NCBI GenBank assembly: GCA_004352715.1
Contig: SCFE01000001.1
Span: forward strand, 241,419 to 305,418
Direction of reading: 5' to 3'
Source: Hofstenia miamia
Lineage: Eukaryota; Xenacoelomorpha; Acoela
Length of the DNA stretch: 64,000 bases
Part shown: one piece after another, positions 1 through 11,908 of the stretch
How the letters are laid out: each line of letters begins with the position of its first letter
Position numbering within the stretch: the stretch's first letter is position 1
Made by a program: the position numbers and the translations under genes
The notes under the pieces: model-generated
Told to the model about the DNA's origin: nothing
The model's input: only the letters and a program-made list of their open reading frames with translations
Database searches by the model: none

Positions 1-112
1 TATATATATATATGCTGGCATGAAGTGATATGACAATTTTAAAGAATTGTACGTGCATGATTAAAATTATAGTTTTTGAGTTTTGCAAACCTACTCCAAA
101 CTTATTCTTTAG

Positions 113-283
113 GGTTATGGAGGATTCATTGCTGGTAAACTAGTTGAAAAAGCAAGTCCTAGAATTTCGTGTGCTGTGCTAATTAATCCAATTGTTAATT
201 TGAACTTCCATAATGCACACTTTTCTGAGAAATTTGCTGCTAACTCAAAGAAAAGCATAGATGAATTGAAATGGCAATTTAAC
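113..283 (+). CDS. Exon of a second DPP6/DPP10-like (S9B) gene: nucleophile-elbow exon
   Basis: This 57-codon exon in phase 0 lies between a TTTAG acceptor and a GTAAGC donor. It begins GYGGFIAGKL, the place where active S9B peptidases have the G-W-S-Y-G-G-Y nucleophile elbow. The first residue of the exon is the serine position and is glycine, as in DPP10. CAVLINPIVNLNFHNAHF follows and aligns with the family stretch after the elbow. The minus-strand gene has the homologous exon at 10448-10618, of exactly the same length (171 nt) and phase, about 40 % identical by eye. The 5' part of this gene lies left of the window. I infer a membrane-anchored, catalytically dead dipeptidyl-peptidase-like protein. 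Because only two exons are visible, it could also be a decaying duplicate. Confidence 0.82.
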
Positions 284-338
284 GTAAGCCTTAAAAACTA
301 TACTCGACATTTCAAGAAAAACTTATTTACATTTTTAG

Positions 339-476
339 AACGATGCAGTTGTCTTGAATGATGAATTGAAGGACCTTTTGATAGTTCATGGGATAGCCGA
401 GGAAGAATTCTTGTTTGAAAACAGCGCTACACTTTTTAAGCAACTTATTGATGAAACTATTTTGTACAATTCACAG
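339..476 (+). CDS. Next exon of the plus-strand DPP6/DPP10-like gene: catalytic-Asp region
   Basis: This 46-codon phase-0 exon follows a 55-nt intron (284-338) and ends at a CAG|GTAATA donor. It encodes KDLLIVHGIAEEEFLFENSA, matching the family block HGTAD-x-x-V-H-F that carries the charge-relay aspartate; the aspartate position is glutamate here. The homologous minus-strand exon is 9520-9663, which also ends in -SQ before the donor. The terminal exon, which would carry the catalytic His position and the stop, was not found downstream. Reading frames are open and both splice sites are good. Confidence 0.8.
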
Positions 477-2833
477 GTAATACTATAGAATGACAACTAC
501 GACATGGCTAAGTATTTTTCTGTTTAATAATAATCGTTATACTTTCAACTACAATTTTTTTCTTACTGGTGGAACTGGATATCTTAATATAAGCGCTTTG
601 TTTTCTAATTAATATTGTTCTCTGCTAAAGTGTATATTAACTTTGTACAAGGCCGAACTCAGTAATTTCAGAAAAAAGAGGCGTTTTATCTTACAAATTC
701 AAATACTTTCTTAAATATCTGCTCCCTGATCTTTAAGTTTAAACATTTAATTGATATTAATAATGGCTTTTCCCTTATCTGAAATCAGCTATACCTGCTC
801 GAAATAGGTGTAACTTGCATTAAAGAAAGAATTTAGGAAATCACTTTGATTACCATTTTTATGAAATGCATAAAATTTTAGAAATTTGAGGTTCTTTTCT
901 CATGGGGTATTTCGCACTTTGAATGCTGGAACATACATCACACAGTTTTTTTAAGAAACCTATATTAGGATGTAGTGAAAAAAATTTTTTATTTTTGAAA
1001 AAGACGTTCTAAAATGAAACTTCGACTTCTGCAGCCACACATTTTAAGGTTTTTTATCTAGTTGCCATTTGGCTCTGCTGGCTACCCTCTATTTCTACTT
1101 GCAGAGAGCAAACTTGCACAATGCTCCAAACATCCTTCAATATTATAGTTATGGTTTCATGGTGTACACCATTTTGTAGCGCTTAAAAACCAAGAAAAGT
1201 CATATAAAATTTCCCAGGTTTTCGTTATTTTCCTTGTCAAGATAACTGTTCATAGTTTCCCTTAAATTTCACTGTTAAGTCATTTAAATGTAGTGCAATT
1301 TTGATACTGGGAACATTATAAAGTAGGATTGATTTTGATTTTAACTTTACATTTACGATCTTTATCACAGATTATCCAGTGATTAATAAACTTTGGGACT
1401 TGTTCTATGCTCCGATTTTCTTCTTCATCGTTGTCTTGAGAACTTTTCGATATGTTTCAGACAAAGACGGGGGGACATCATCGTCATTTCCAAATGCGGG
1501 GCAAAGCCCCGCGAAAATTTTTGAAAATATTGAGAAATTAGCCCCTAAAAATGCATTTCACGATCCTATATTTTAAATTTTTCAATTTTTTAAGAAATTT
1601 TTTTGATTTATCCCGTCAAAATCAATTTGGAAACCTGACGGGGAGGGGACATTTCACCATGTCCCTCCCCCTGCGTACACCACTGGGTATTGGACAGATC
1701 CTCTATGTTGGTTTGTGATTTAAAATTTATAATTGAGTTTTTTGGAATGGTTTATAGTACTTTTCAATTTTAAAAGTTGCAGCTACTTCTTTTGATTTAT
1801 AGTATAGATAGAAGCAACTCATTGTTATATATTCTTCGGAAACCACTTATTTTACAATTTGGTGATGGTTTGATTATTTAATTATAATGCATAGCTAAGC
1901 AGTTCATGTAAAGTAGTGGTCAGAATTCCACGACAGGAACGATTTAAGGTTCTACGCCCCTGAGCACTAAATACATCTAAGTTACTCGTACGATTAAGGT
2001 TTTTCACCATCTCGCTTAGCTAGCTATCCCTCGTTTTCATTTATACATGTAGTAACGAATTCGGAAACAGCTAGTTAGCCAAACGTAGGGTACATCTTAA
2101 CTTTTTAGTTCCAAATTGTTAACTGTAAATTGACCGATAATGCGACCTTAGATATTAATTGTTTATTCGTTATTACTGAATGTAGGTTAGGAAGCTGCTA
2201 CCTATTTGTGATGTATACAATTATTCTCCGATAACTTTTGGTAATGGCAATTATTAAGTGACTATATTTTAAGTATCTAACTATTCTTTATGTATTGAGC
2301 AGCTAGTGTGATTCTCGGTTTCATAACACAACGAAGGTTCTATTCAATCATTTACTTTGTACAATAATACAAAATCACTAGAGATAAGTCGAGTTGTGTC
2401 ATGCATATTAGAAGCACCACTGTAAGCTGGGTTACACATAATAAGTGTTCAATGAGCTGAGTGTGGCGAATCATCAAATTAGATGTCAAAGTGGATTAAT
2501 TGGTGACATGGAGAACAGCGTCGGGCAGATGCCCATTGGAGAGGAAAACTGCATGGAGACTTCACCTAAATATTGAATGGTGGTTAAATCGTTAATTATA
2601 GTAGTATAGGAGATACAACCATTTATTGTTGTGAGCGGTTATTAGGTCCCTTCCCGCCGAACCCATTGGAAATTGAATTAGAGCTTTAATTTGTTTGTAA
2701 TTGGTCAGGAAGGAGATTCCACATCAAGCTGAACACGACATCACCTAAAACAAACGGATGAATTCTTTGAGAAGCAACTATTTTAGCTACATTGTTAACA
2801 GAACTTGACAAGCTTTATATATATATATATATA
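477..2833. other. Downstream intron or 3' flank of the plus-strand gene; no further exon recognised
   Basis: AT-rich sequence. The only distinctive part is about 1460-1690, where a G-rich block contains the perfect hairpin GCGGGGCAAAGCCCCGC and then a CCTGACGGGGAGGGGACA block ending in CCCCCTGCGTACACCACTGG. It looks like the end of a dispersed repeat, class unknown. A missing last exon of the S9B gene could be here, but no YPDEGH-like block was seen. Confidence 0.4.
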
Positions 2834-3684
2834 CAGTCCTGGAAATATGTATTCGACCACCTTGCTATTTTGAATAAATAATGGATATTCATTGGATAAA
2901 GTGTGCCTATAATTATAACTAAGTGTTACTTTGATTAAGTAAGGAAAATTTGTATGTCTAATGCCATAAATCTGTGGAATAACAATTGGTTATTAATTTT
3001 TAGTCAAAATTTTGAAAACATGTATTGGAAAAATGTATTCGGCCACCTGAAAAAATTTTAAAAAATGAGCAAATCCAAAAAAGTAAATTTAAAATAATAT
3101 ATATAAATTAAAAATTGATGCTATACAAGCACTTAGCAACAAAATTGTCTCTTCTAATATTTGACTTGACTCATAAATTAGCCCACCTCACCCGGTGTAA
3201 TCTTTGCTTTGAGGTTAAGAATGGCTTTCTGGGTGCCACGAAAGTCCCAATTTAGTACTTCTTCAGGATATTTCGCACAGTTCTTGCTGTCACATTCCTT
3301 GCGAAATTCCTCTGAAGTATTCCTGGGATTTCGCTTTGAAAGGCACATACGAACTGATTGGAAAGTCTTGGAAGTCTTCTTTGGTCTTCCGGACTTTGGC
3401 TTAGAGGCAATGATGTTTTCAGAAGTGAAACGTCTGATGATATCCCCGACAGTACTTCGAGGTCGCTCTACTAGTCGGGCAATATTACGTTGACTCATCC
3501 CTTCCAAATGTTTGTAGATAATCAACTCTCGGATGGCAAGAGGTACGTAACCAACGTATATGTTTAAGAAAGGATGTTATTAGACATTTTGAATATAAAT
3601 GGACTGAAAAAAGCTCAACAAATGAAATTTTTACAGATTCTCTGATTTGGTCTGAAGTGGCCGAATACATATTTCCAAGAAAAG
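2834..3684 (-). mobile_element. Tc1-like DNA transposon, internally deleted (about 850 bp)
   Basis: The left end CAGTCCTGGAAATATGTATT sits directly against a (TA)n run, giving a TA target. The right end near 3661-3684 carries the inverted copy (GGCCGAATACATATTTCCA), diverged in its last bases. A third copy of the terminal motif (GGAAAAATGTATTCGGCCAC) lies at about 3027-3046 in direct orientation to the left end, like the inner repeat of an IR/DR-type Tc1 end. The interior holds only the N-terminal half of a transposase on the minus strand (separate entry). The element is too short to be autonomous. Confidence 0.75.
3178..3525 (-). pseudogene. N-terminal half of a Tc1-type transposase (paired-like HTH)
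   Basis: 115 residues on the minus strand. The stretch GMSQRNIARLVERPRSTVGD near residues 9-28 is the first helix-turn-helix of Tc1-family transposases. The GRPKK motif follows, then the start of the second DNA-binding subdomain (NPRNTSEEF). The DDE catalytic domain is absent; the frame closes at TPGEVG. It would bind element ends but could not cut. It lies inside the inverted repeats of the 2834-3684 element. Confidence 0.75.
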
Positions 3685-5994
3685 ATTAGCTAACTACAAC
3701 CATTGTAACATTTCTTCTTGAGATTTAAAGTAAACAGATATAATTATGTCTCAACATTGATGAATTCCTTTTTCTGCAACCCCAAATCTAATTAAAAAAT
3801 TACTATGACATTTTTAGCTTCCATATATATATATATATATATATAGATAGATAGATAGATAGATAGATATATATATATACTGATTTTGATAACTCGTCCA
3901 GTGACGTTTAACTTCCTTCGAAATTTTTTCAACCAAACTTGTAAATTGGATTCTTTGTGATGAGAATCAGTAGTCCAAATCTTTATCAGTTGGTAATGCA
4001 TGTCTACATATTTTATTAAGTACTGATGACTAGTGCAAAATGTTTGAAATTAAAATTGGAACATATAGAATTCCCATATGTTCACATTGAAACATGCTCA
4101 AATACTGCATTGTGAAATGATATAACAATTCATCCTGTAAAACAAATATTATCTAATTCAATCTTTATAATTCATGTTTTTGACATTTTTGATATTGCAA
4201 ATAGTTTTAGGTCCTCAAAGTAAGCATTTATTTGGAATAATTTGCAAATTAAGTGCAAATTTTACTGAAAAATGTATGTGCTTACATTCATTATACTTTC
4301 TGGGATTGTTGTTTCACTTGATATAGCGTTATTGTTCTTGAAATGTGCAAATATAAATATTCATACTAATGTGTGGTAATAACTAGTGTGTACTTATTGG
4401 ATATCAACCAAGTCTGCCTCAAATTTAATTTCCTGACTACCATACAAAGCTCACATTTTTCAGATATTTTAAAAAAAGATTAGTTTTGAGCATAGGTAAT
4501 ACATTTCAAAGAAGTTTCATAATGGTTTCACTGTGTTGTTTAGAATAATTCTGATAGAAATTTATGTATTATATCTTGTAATTTCCTCGATTATTTAATT
4601 GATTAAGAAAGATATGAAATTAATGTACTGTCACCTAAAAGGTTTAGATTTATACATCAAAGTATGAAAGACTTTTCGAAGAAGACACCTCTGAACATCT
4701 CCAAATGCAAATCACACAATTCCTTACGAATTGCATTTCAGCTGCATAATCTTTGTACATACAAATTTTGTAATTTTACAATCAGATAGCATTTTTATAA
4801 GTTTTTTAAAGTAAAAGCTTCTTAGGTCATTCAAAGGAAATTATGTCAAAGTCATGTTTCACAAAATAAAATGCAATTTTCTAAAACGACATTTTGCAAA
4901 TTATTTCCAAATATATATAATCTATTTATTCATCTTTTTATGATCAAAAATGTTATATCTGAAGTAAATTTTTTATTAATTTAAGATATATATTCACATA
5001 ATAATAAAAAATCAATATCGCACTGCTGATATTTCATGCACCAAGTAAAAGCAATGTGTTAAAATGTAAGTGTGCTTCATGCTATTCATATAAAAGGTCT
5101 TTATTGCAAATATGGTTTTTAGGATGGCTAGACTTTTGGTTAGGAACACATTGAAATGAATTTGTGTATATCTGTTATTTGTTCTTAAGCATTCATACTT
5201 ATATATATATTGAAATAAAAATTTTGTTTTAATGTAAGATATCACTTTCTATCACATGTTCAAATTATGATGAATATTTGTATTTTCTTGGGAATTGTGA
5301 AGACAATGTTCGTGAAATACGATTTTAAGCATAACTGGATTTCCAAGTAATGATAATCCTTCAAATATAATCTTAATATTTCAATAGTAATTTGTTGTAA
5401 TAATCAAGTGCATGTCGGTCTTCGCATTTGTTCAAAGAAAATATGTTGAGGAAATCTAATTTCAAATCTTTTCTATTTTAATATAGAGGTAACCCACATT
5501 GAGTTATTCTCAAGTCAGTCCTAATCATTTCTTTGGCAAAAACATTTTTTCTAAAGAGCAAGGCAATCTACAAAATATCTTAAAAATGCTATTTTTCGGA
5601 AATGTTTTAAACGTATTACAATATCTTTCTACAAATGTAAGTTAGAAAGAACCGTTAAATAGATGTGAATATTAATTACCACACTATCAAGGTTATGTTG
5701 TGCTATCTTTCTAAGTTTTAAAATAGGTAATGAGCTAAAACTATATTTTTCAAAACTTGAAAACAACAAACATGAAAATGCACAGACAAAAATAGAATAT
5801 TCTAATGGATTTCATAAAAGCTAAAACAGCATAACAAAGATTTACTCTATCGATCGCGTCGGAAAACAGTTTTTCAAGAATTCAGTAATTATTAAATGGA
5901 GATGATCTTTGACTTGACCTTCGAAGATTCGTTGTGAGTATGAGGTATATATCTAAATAGATGCTTTTATTGCATATTGTAACTGAGGCATAAA
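3685..5994. other. AT-rich intergenic sequence
   Basis: No supported gene. A compound microsatellite, (TA)n then (TAGA)n then (TA)n, lies at about 3823-3878. The remaining sequence is low-complexity A/T with only short chance frames. Confidence 0.5.
3823..3878. repeat. Compound TA / TAGA microsatellite
   Basis: About 22 bp of alternating TA, then six TAGA units, then TATATA. Seen directly. Confidence 0.95.
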
Positions 5995-6375
5995 AATAAG
6001 ATAAGATAAGACATTCTTTATTCAGATAAATATTAACAATTATAAACTGGTAATTTATCTGAATAGCTTCGTCAAGTATACATACATACATACAAACACA
6101 TACAATAGGATAAGGGTCTATATACAATAAATCTACCAAACTAGGGATAAATTACTATCAGGATTTCAAGAACAAGATGTTGTATAATCATTATTGTAGA
6201 ACTTGTATCCTAACCATGCTTTACCCGAGATATACTTTTGCTTATGGAAAATATTAATGTGCTGCTTAAAAGCTTGCAATTTATCAATGTTCCTTATCTC
6301 TTTAGGTAATGAGTTCCAAGTTCGAATAGAGGTATTAATGAATGATTTTTGCAAAACCTCTTCCTATATTACTTT
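5995..6375 (-). mobile_element. 3' end of a CR1-like non-LTR retrotransposon
   Basis: On the minus strand, 6354-6166 encodes QKSFINTSIRTWNSLPKEIR and a further 40 residues. This is the R-T-W-N-S-L-P block that closes ORF2 of CR1/L2/Jockey-group elements. About 150 bp further 3' the element ends with GAATAAAGAATGTCTTATCT and then TTA(T)-type pentamer copies (AAGATAAGATAAG on the plus strand, 5997-6009). Such short tandem tails are usual for CR1-type 3' ends. All of the RT catalytic core is missing, so it is 5'-truncated. A (CATA)n tract lies inside the tail region at 6078-6092. Confidence 0.72.
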
Positions 6376-9300
6376 TTTTTCTTGGAATATTTCATAAATG
6401 TACAAATTAATATCTTATCTACAGAATATTCGTAAGCTGTTGGAAATGACCGTCTTAAAGCATCTTATTTTTGAAAATAGTCAAAAAAGCAATTTTAAAA
6501 TTGGTTTGAATTATGTGCTCACTATGCAAATATATTGTGAACAATTGTGGCGCTATAATTAGGAAAAAATTATAAGGTGTGCTTCAAGAAAGAATGTTCC
6601 AAAAATACATTTGAATGACGCATACTCATGGCTCAGTTTTGCAAAATTTAACGATTTATTTAACCTATTTCAGAAAAAGCACTCCCAAAATAACAAACCA
6701 TGACAACATTTACCATTAATATGTGAGGTCTTATTGGGAAAATCACAAACTTGTATGTATTAGATTTCTCTGATGAATATAACAGTAACAAACATATTTT
6801 AAATAAATCTTTTCCAATCAATTATTTAAATTTGATAAGTCACGTGAATAGTAATCCATCTCTTAACCCATAATTTATACATTTATTGCACATTCTGACG
6901 AAATAGATCTTGAAAAATGATGTGTGCTACTCAATATTTCAAATTTAAATTATATAATCAAATAGCCTTGTCTAGGAACGTATTCTAGAATGAATGATTT
7001 CACGGCCTTTTATATAATAGACCTGAGTAATCGACAAATGTTATAAAAAAAGTGAAACCTTTTCGAAGACAGATAGAAAGTCTAATGATAGAGACATTGT
7101 CAATGGTAATGCTAATCATGTAATGGCTAAACCCAAATTTTATCTACTGATACTCCAAAATGAATGAAGTATTGGAGCATTTTGGCAAAAACCAATTTGC
7201 AAAAGTTCTTGTAGACGGATATTCAAACAATGATACGACATTTTGAAAGTGAAGAGCTTTTTGCATTTTACGAGAACTTATTTGGTATTATGAAATGGAT
7301 GCATGTATTTTAGATAGGCAGGGATTAATGAGACGAAATTAGCCTGAAAGTTCTGCTTTACAATTATGGATAGGATATGGTCTGAACCGCTATTCATTTC
7401 AATTGCGAGATCTGGCAAAATTGTGTTCAAAAAACTAGATACGATTAATATAGTGAAAAAAGATTTAAAACAGAATTACTGGCAGGTAATCATTAAATTT
7501 TATATTCCACTGTACATACTGTGCATTGAGGGGAAATTTTTTTATAGTGAGTAGATGAAATTTTCCATATATCCTTAAGGCTATAGTCGCTTAGCACACT
7601 CATTTGTATAAAATACTATGTAGGAAATTTCGAAAAATAAATTGAAAAGTGTGATTTCATTCCTTCATACCATCCAAGAACGACTAGAGCTTGCCATCAT
7701 TATCAGAACCATAACATATGAAAACAGGCAATACTATGACTTTTACAATGAGTACTCAAACGAATTTTTTTAATTAAGTTGGGATATTAAAGTGTTTTTA
7801 TGACTTTTTACAAGGAGCTTTTTTGGTTTTTTATGATTAGATTCCAAGAGGGTTAATTAAAGAATAAATCTGGCGTAGATTTTTTTGTAATTTTAATTAT
7901 TTAGAAAATTCCAGAAAACCCTGAATTTTTCTATGCCCAAGCTGTAAGAGGATCGCTGTTTTTGTCCTGACCCAAACCCACAGCTCACGTACACTCTCAA
8001 AATTGGTCTGAACCGGGTCGGCAGTCGGTCCAACTTAGGCCCGCAATCTATAGTCAAATACGAACTATTTGACTAAAACTAATCAAACTTTTAGCAGGCA
8101 GAAATTATATGGAAAAACAACAAAATCCATATTAATTACGAGCCTAGAATAGTTTATTGAACACAAGCCGCAAAACAAACTCATAATATACATGGAAATT
8201 ATCTAAAATAGACTCTTTTGCAAAATTAGCCAAAATTTGTGGCTCTCACTTCAACAGCAGTTCATTAATTTTTGGCCAGGTCCCCTCTACAGCCTACATT
8301 ATTAATTATTTTTCAGGGTAATTATTTCCCGGGCCTACTTGGGACCGGTAGGCCTGCAACATACATGGTACAACCAAGCCTGTTTCCATCCTTGTTCATT
8401 TTTAAGAAATATTGCTTAGGACATAAGTGAGTCATTTACGATGACGAGGTATTGCTGGACAGAGTCGGCCCTCAAAAGAACATAGGAAAGCTGAATATCA
8501 GATTATGATTGAGTTGACCAAGTTAAGAAACTGTTTTGTGTAACTGCATTTTTGTAAAACTTGTCTAAGCAATAAAGTACTTGTATTATTCAATAATATC
8601 TCTGGGGTACAAAAAATACTCCAAACCCTGTCCACGTAGTAAAAAGGTAAACCGTTTCTAACTTATAAGTAAATATTATCCGCAAATGAGGTTCTAAGTT
8701 TAAATTTGAAATTCATTTAATAATTATCTTGCTCTGAGATTTCGAATTATCGGGGGGGGGGGGGGNGGGGGTCTGCAATTTCTAATAAATTTTTGCAAAA
8801 CAAAAAACGAGTGGTCAGCGCTTTCAAAAACGGGGTTGTCTAAATTATTGGCGTCTCTTTTAAATAATTCAATTGTCGGAGTAACGTAATACTAAATTAA
8901 TCCTAATCTAATGTTCAAAAATATTAACATCGAACCGCAATTTTTAAATGAAACTAAACAAATCTTGCAACAATTAATTCTTAATTTTTTGGTAAATAAA
9001 CTTAACAAGGCTCAAAATAATTAGGTAGTCATTTTTCAGAAAGATATCGTTTGCTTAAAAAACCTTAAATCCTAATTCACCACCAATAATAGACATACAA
9101 ATGCCCAAATATCTGTATAATTCAAAATTAAGGATAATAAAAGTATTGTGAACAAAGTTAACCTCACACAGCCTTTTATGAGATCATAATTTTAGATTTT
9201 TTTAATCTGAACTGTGTAAAATTCGTCTTTATATGCAAGTATAAGGCAAATATAAATAACATGAACAAAATATTAGAATGATCAACTTGCTTTAAAAACT

Positions 9301-9519
9301 AGTTTAAAAATGTCAGCTGCTAGAGTCCAAGAATAATGCTTGACTAAATGATTAATAAATAAAACAGCTTTTTTACAAAAGAAAATCTGCAAATTAAAAA
9401 ACCGAGGTCCAAATTATGGAGACGGGGGGGTTAAGGCATCTATTTTAAAGCCAAAAACAACAAAAATAAGCTTTGAATAGGTCTTAAGTGAATTAATTTA
9501 AACATAATTTCATAAAGAC
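6376..9519. other. Intergenic sequence between the two tail-to-tail DPP-like genes
   Basis: No supported coding exon. A moderately GC-rich patch at about 7960-8560 (ACCGGGTCGGCAGTCGGTCC, CCCGGGCCTACTTGGGACCG) ends in AATAAAGTACTTG, perhaps a retroposed or repeat sequence. A G homopolymer, interrupted by one N, is at 8753-8771. A second short G run (GACGGGGGGGTTAAGG) is at about 9421. The last coding exon of the minus gene should lie here but was not recognised. Confidence 0.4.
8753..8771. repeat. Poly-G tract with one N
   Basis: Run of about 18 G with an N at 8766, so its length is uncertain. Such tracts are poorly sequenced and could form a G-quadruplex. Confidence 0.9.
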
Positions 9520-9663
9520 CTGTGAAGTATAAAGAATATCAGCATCCGTAAGAATTTTCAAAAGTGTTGCACTGTTTTCAAACAATACTTCTTCTTCTGG
9601 TAAACCATTCACAATCAGAAAATTTTTGTCTTTCAGATTTCCTACAGAAATATCAGCAGCACT
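9520..9663 (-). CDS. DPP6/10-like exon 15: catalytic-Asp region with Glu
   Basis: 48 codons. KDKNFLIVNGLPEEEVLFEN replaces the family H-G-T-A-D-x-x-V-H-F block, so both the His-Gly start and the charge-relay Asp are altered. Ends ILYTSQ at CAG|GTCTTT, a weak but GT donor. The following terminal exon was not found. Confidence 0.88.
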
Positions 9664-11843
9664 CTAAAATATCTAAGCATTCCATTTGAAACTAGCGTCA
9701 TGAAAATATATATTTATGTATTAACCTTTGATTTGCCTACATTGTTACAAAGAACCCAACAACTTTATCGTAAGCTCATTGGTACAGGATTGAATATTAA
9801 GCTCTGTCTGTTTTTGAATAAAAAGTAAGTTAAATAGTGATAATGTTGATTTATTCAATATCATGATCAGTAAATAATCTCCATAATTTTCAATGAATCA
9901 CTTCCAACATCCATTGATTTATCGTTTATAGTAATCAAATTTAGTAGAGTAACATTTTGAAATGCTAAGTTTATTTTATAAAAGATATAGCCACTTTTGT
10001 ACCAGACAAAACCTTGCATTATCCTGAATTTGTGAAAAACTTTTTTTAAAAATAGCAAAGAAATATAAATTATTTGAAAATTATATTAAACTAAAAAATA
10101 CTTAGTAGAAAAAATTAATTGATAAGACCCTACTGAAATTGGAAATTTTAGCTGCATCGAGTTATTTGGATTTGAAAGACAACATGAAGTCTTTCAAATT
10201 TTTGGGAAAAATATACAAAAAGTGTTCATGTAAATGAAGGTAAAATAAAAGACTTATAATGTCTTTGTTATTTTGTCCAAACCTCTAATGCTTAAACAAA
10301 TAATATACCTATATGATAAAACAACTTCAGTATGCACTTTGAAATATTAACGAAAATGGCGGAAGACGGTTAAGCTTACAGAGCTATTCATTGTCAATAA
10401 TGAACTTCATTAACAGTAAAAAGTGTTTAAAATATTCAACCACTTACATCGAGTAGCCACATCATTTCTTCCATGTTATCAACGGAATAACCGTAGAGTT
10501 TCTCAACAAAGTATGAATTATGAAATTTTAGATTAATGATGGGATTGATTAAGATTGCGCATGCAATTTGATTAGTTGAATCCTGTAAAATCCGCGTTGC
10601 TATGTATCCACCAAAGCCCTAAATAAAAGAAAAATAGCATATAACCATACTAAATTTGTCATATTTAGAGATTACTCAAAATTATCTAGTTCTAATTGGG
10701 TTCCTACTTTAAAGTGACATCAACAATGTTGGACCATTCTTTGCATTGGAATTTTAAATCGAATGTTTAATTCGACAACATTTTTATCAAAACTAATGAA
10801 AGATACATTGAATGATTTCACCCAAAGTAAATGCAATCAATACAATAAATTGTTTAGTTTTTTAGTTTTATATATATGAAATCTACAAGTTGCGTACCTC
10901 TCCATAAATTCCAATGTTATTGATATCTATAATCTTTTGTTCATTAACCAAATATCTAAATGATCATAAATTTAGAACTTAAACATTAACTTTACTTAAT
11001 AGCAGACATAATGTCGTGAGCTTCTTTCACTCCTGGATTTCCGAAGCGATCAATCCGAAATTTGTTACCTTTTCCTTTTGAGCCTCGGATATTGACATAG
11101 GCGACCATGATGTGCAATGAAGATGCCAACATGTCAACATATCCAAAGCTCCATTTTTTTGCGACTTGGAGGTCGTCAGAATCTGAAATCCATACCAAAA
11201 GAGGATATTGATGAGAAATATCAACAATGTGAGGTGTTATTAATGAAAATTCTAAATCTAAATTACTTTTAGAATAGATCTTAAGAAATGTTTTTAAAAT
11301 ATTATTCAAAAATTTTTTAAACTCTTATAGGATTTTAGGCTGCACAATATCATTGAATCATACACAAACTAGTTGTTTCAATTCACAATCGTTGATTTAA
11401 AGGTTTTTGATAAAGTATGAAAAACTATGGAAAAATTTGATTGATTACAGAAAAAGACTACAAAAGAACTATTTATGGAAAATTAAATTAGAAACTGGCC
11501 AACAATTAAATTCGCAGTCGCATCTACATGGATCTTGAAAATATTTTTTCATAAATGTAGGTAGGAAATCCTTTGAATTTTAGAAACATTAATATGTTAC
11601 TATTTTGATAGAAACTAACATATCCTAGCTAAAATGATATTTCTAACCATTGGTTTTTTAGTTTAAACATCTATGTATATACTCTGCATTCATATGAACC
11701 CACTTAATGAAAACATTTCAAATTGTTAGCAACCTGGAATTTACTAAATACGGTTTATGTGAAGCTGCTGAAAAAATTAGTACACATAACTACAACTCAT
11801 AAGCAACTCAAGCAGCACATAAGCCAAATCATGAAATAATTAG

Positions 11844-11908
<65 letters not shown>

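Noticed and set aside
1379-1576. Frame YPVINKLWDLFYAPIFFFIV after a TCACAG acceptor as terminal DPP exon
   Set aside because: In the phase required by the previous exon it hits TGA after three codons, and it lacks the Y-P-D-E-G-H block; it also runs into a repeat.
3209-3493. Plus-strand 94-codon frame
   Set aside because: Antisense shadow of the Tc1 transposase fragment.
7366-7554. Exon-like plus frame ending CAG|GTAATC
   Set aside because: Has a donor-like end but no similarity to any known family and no partner exons; not enough for a call.
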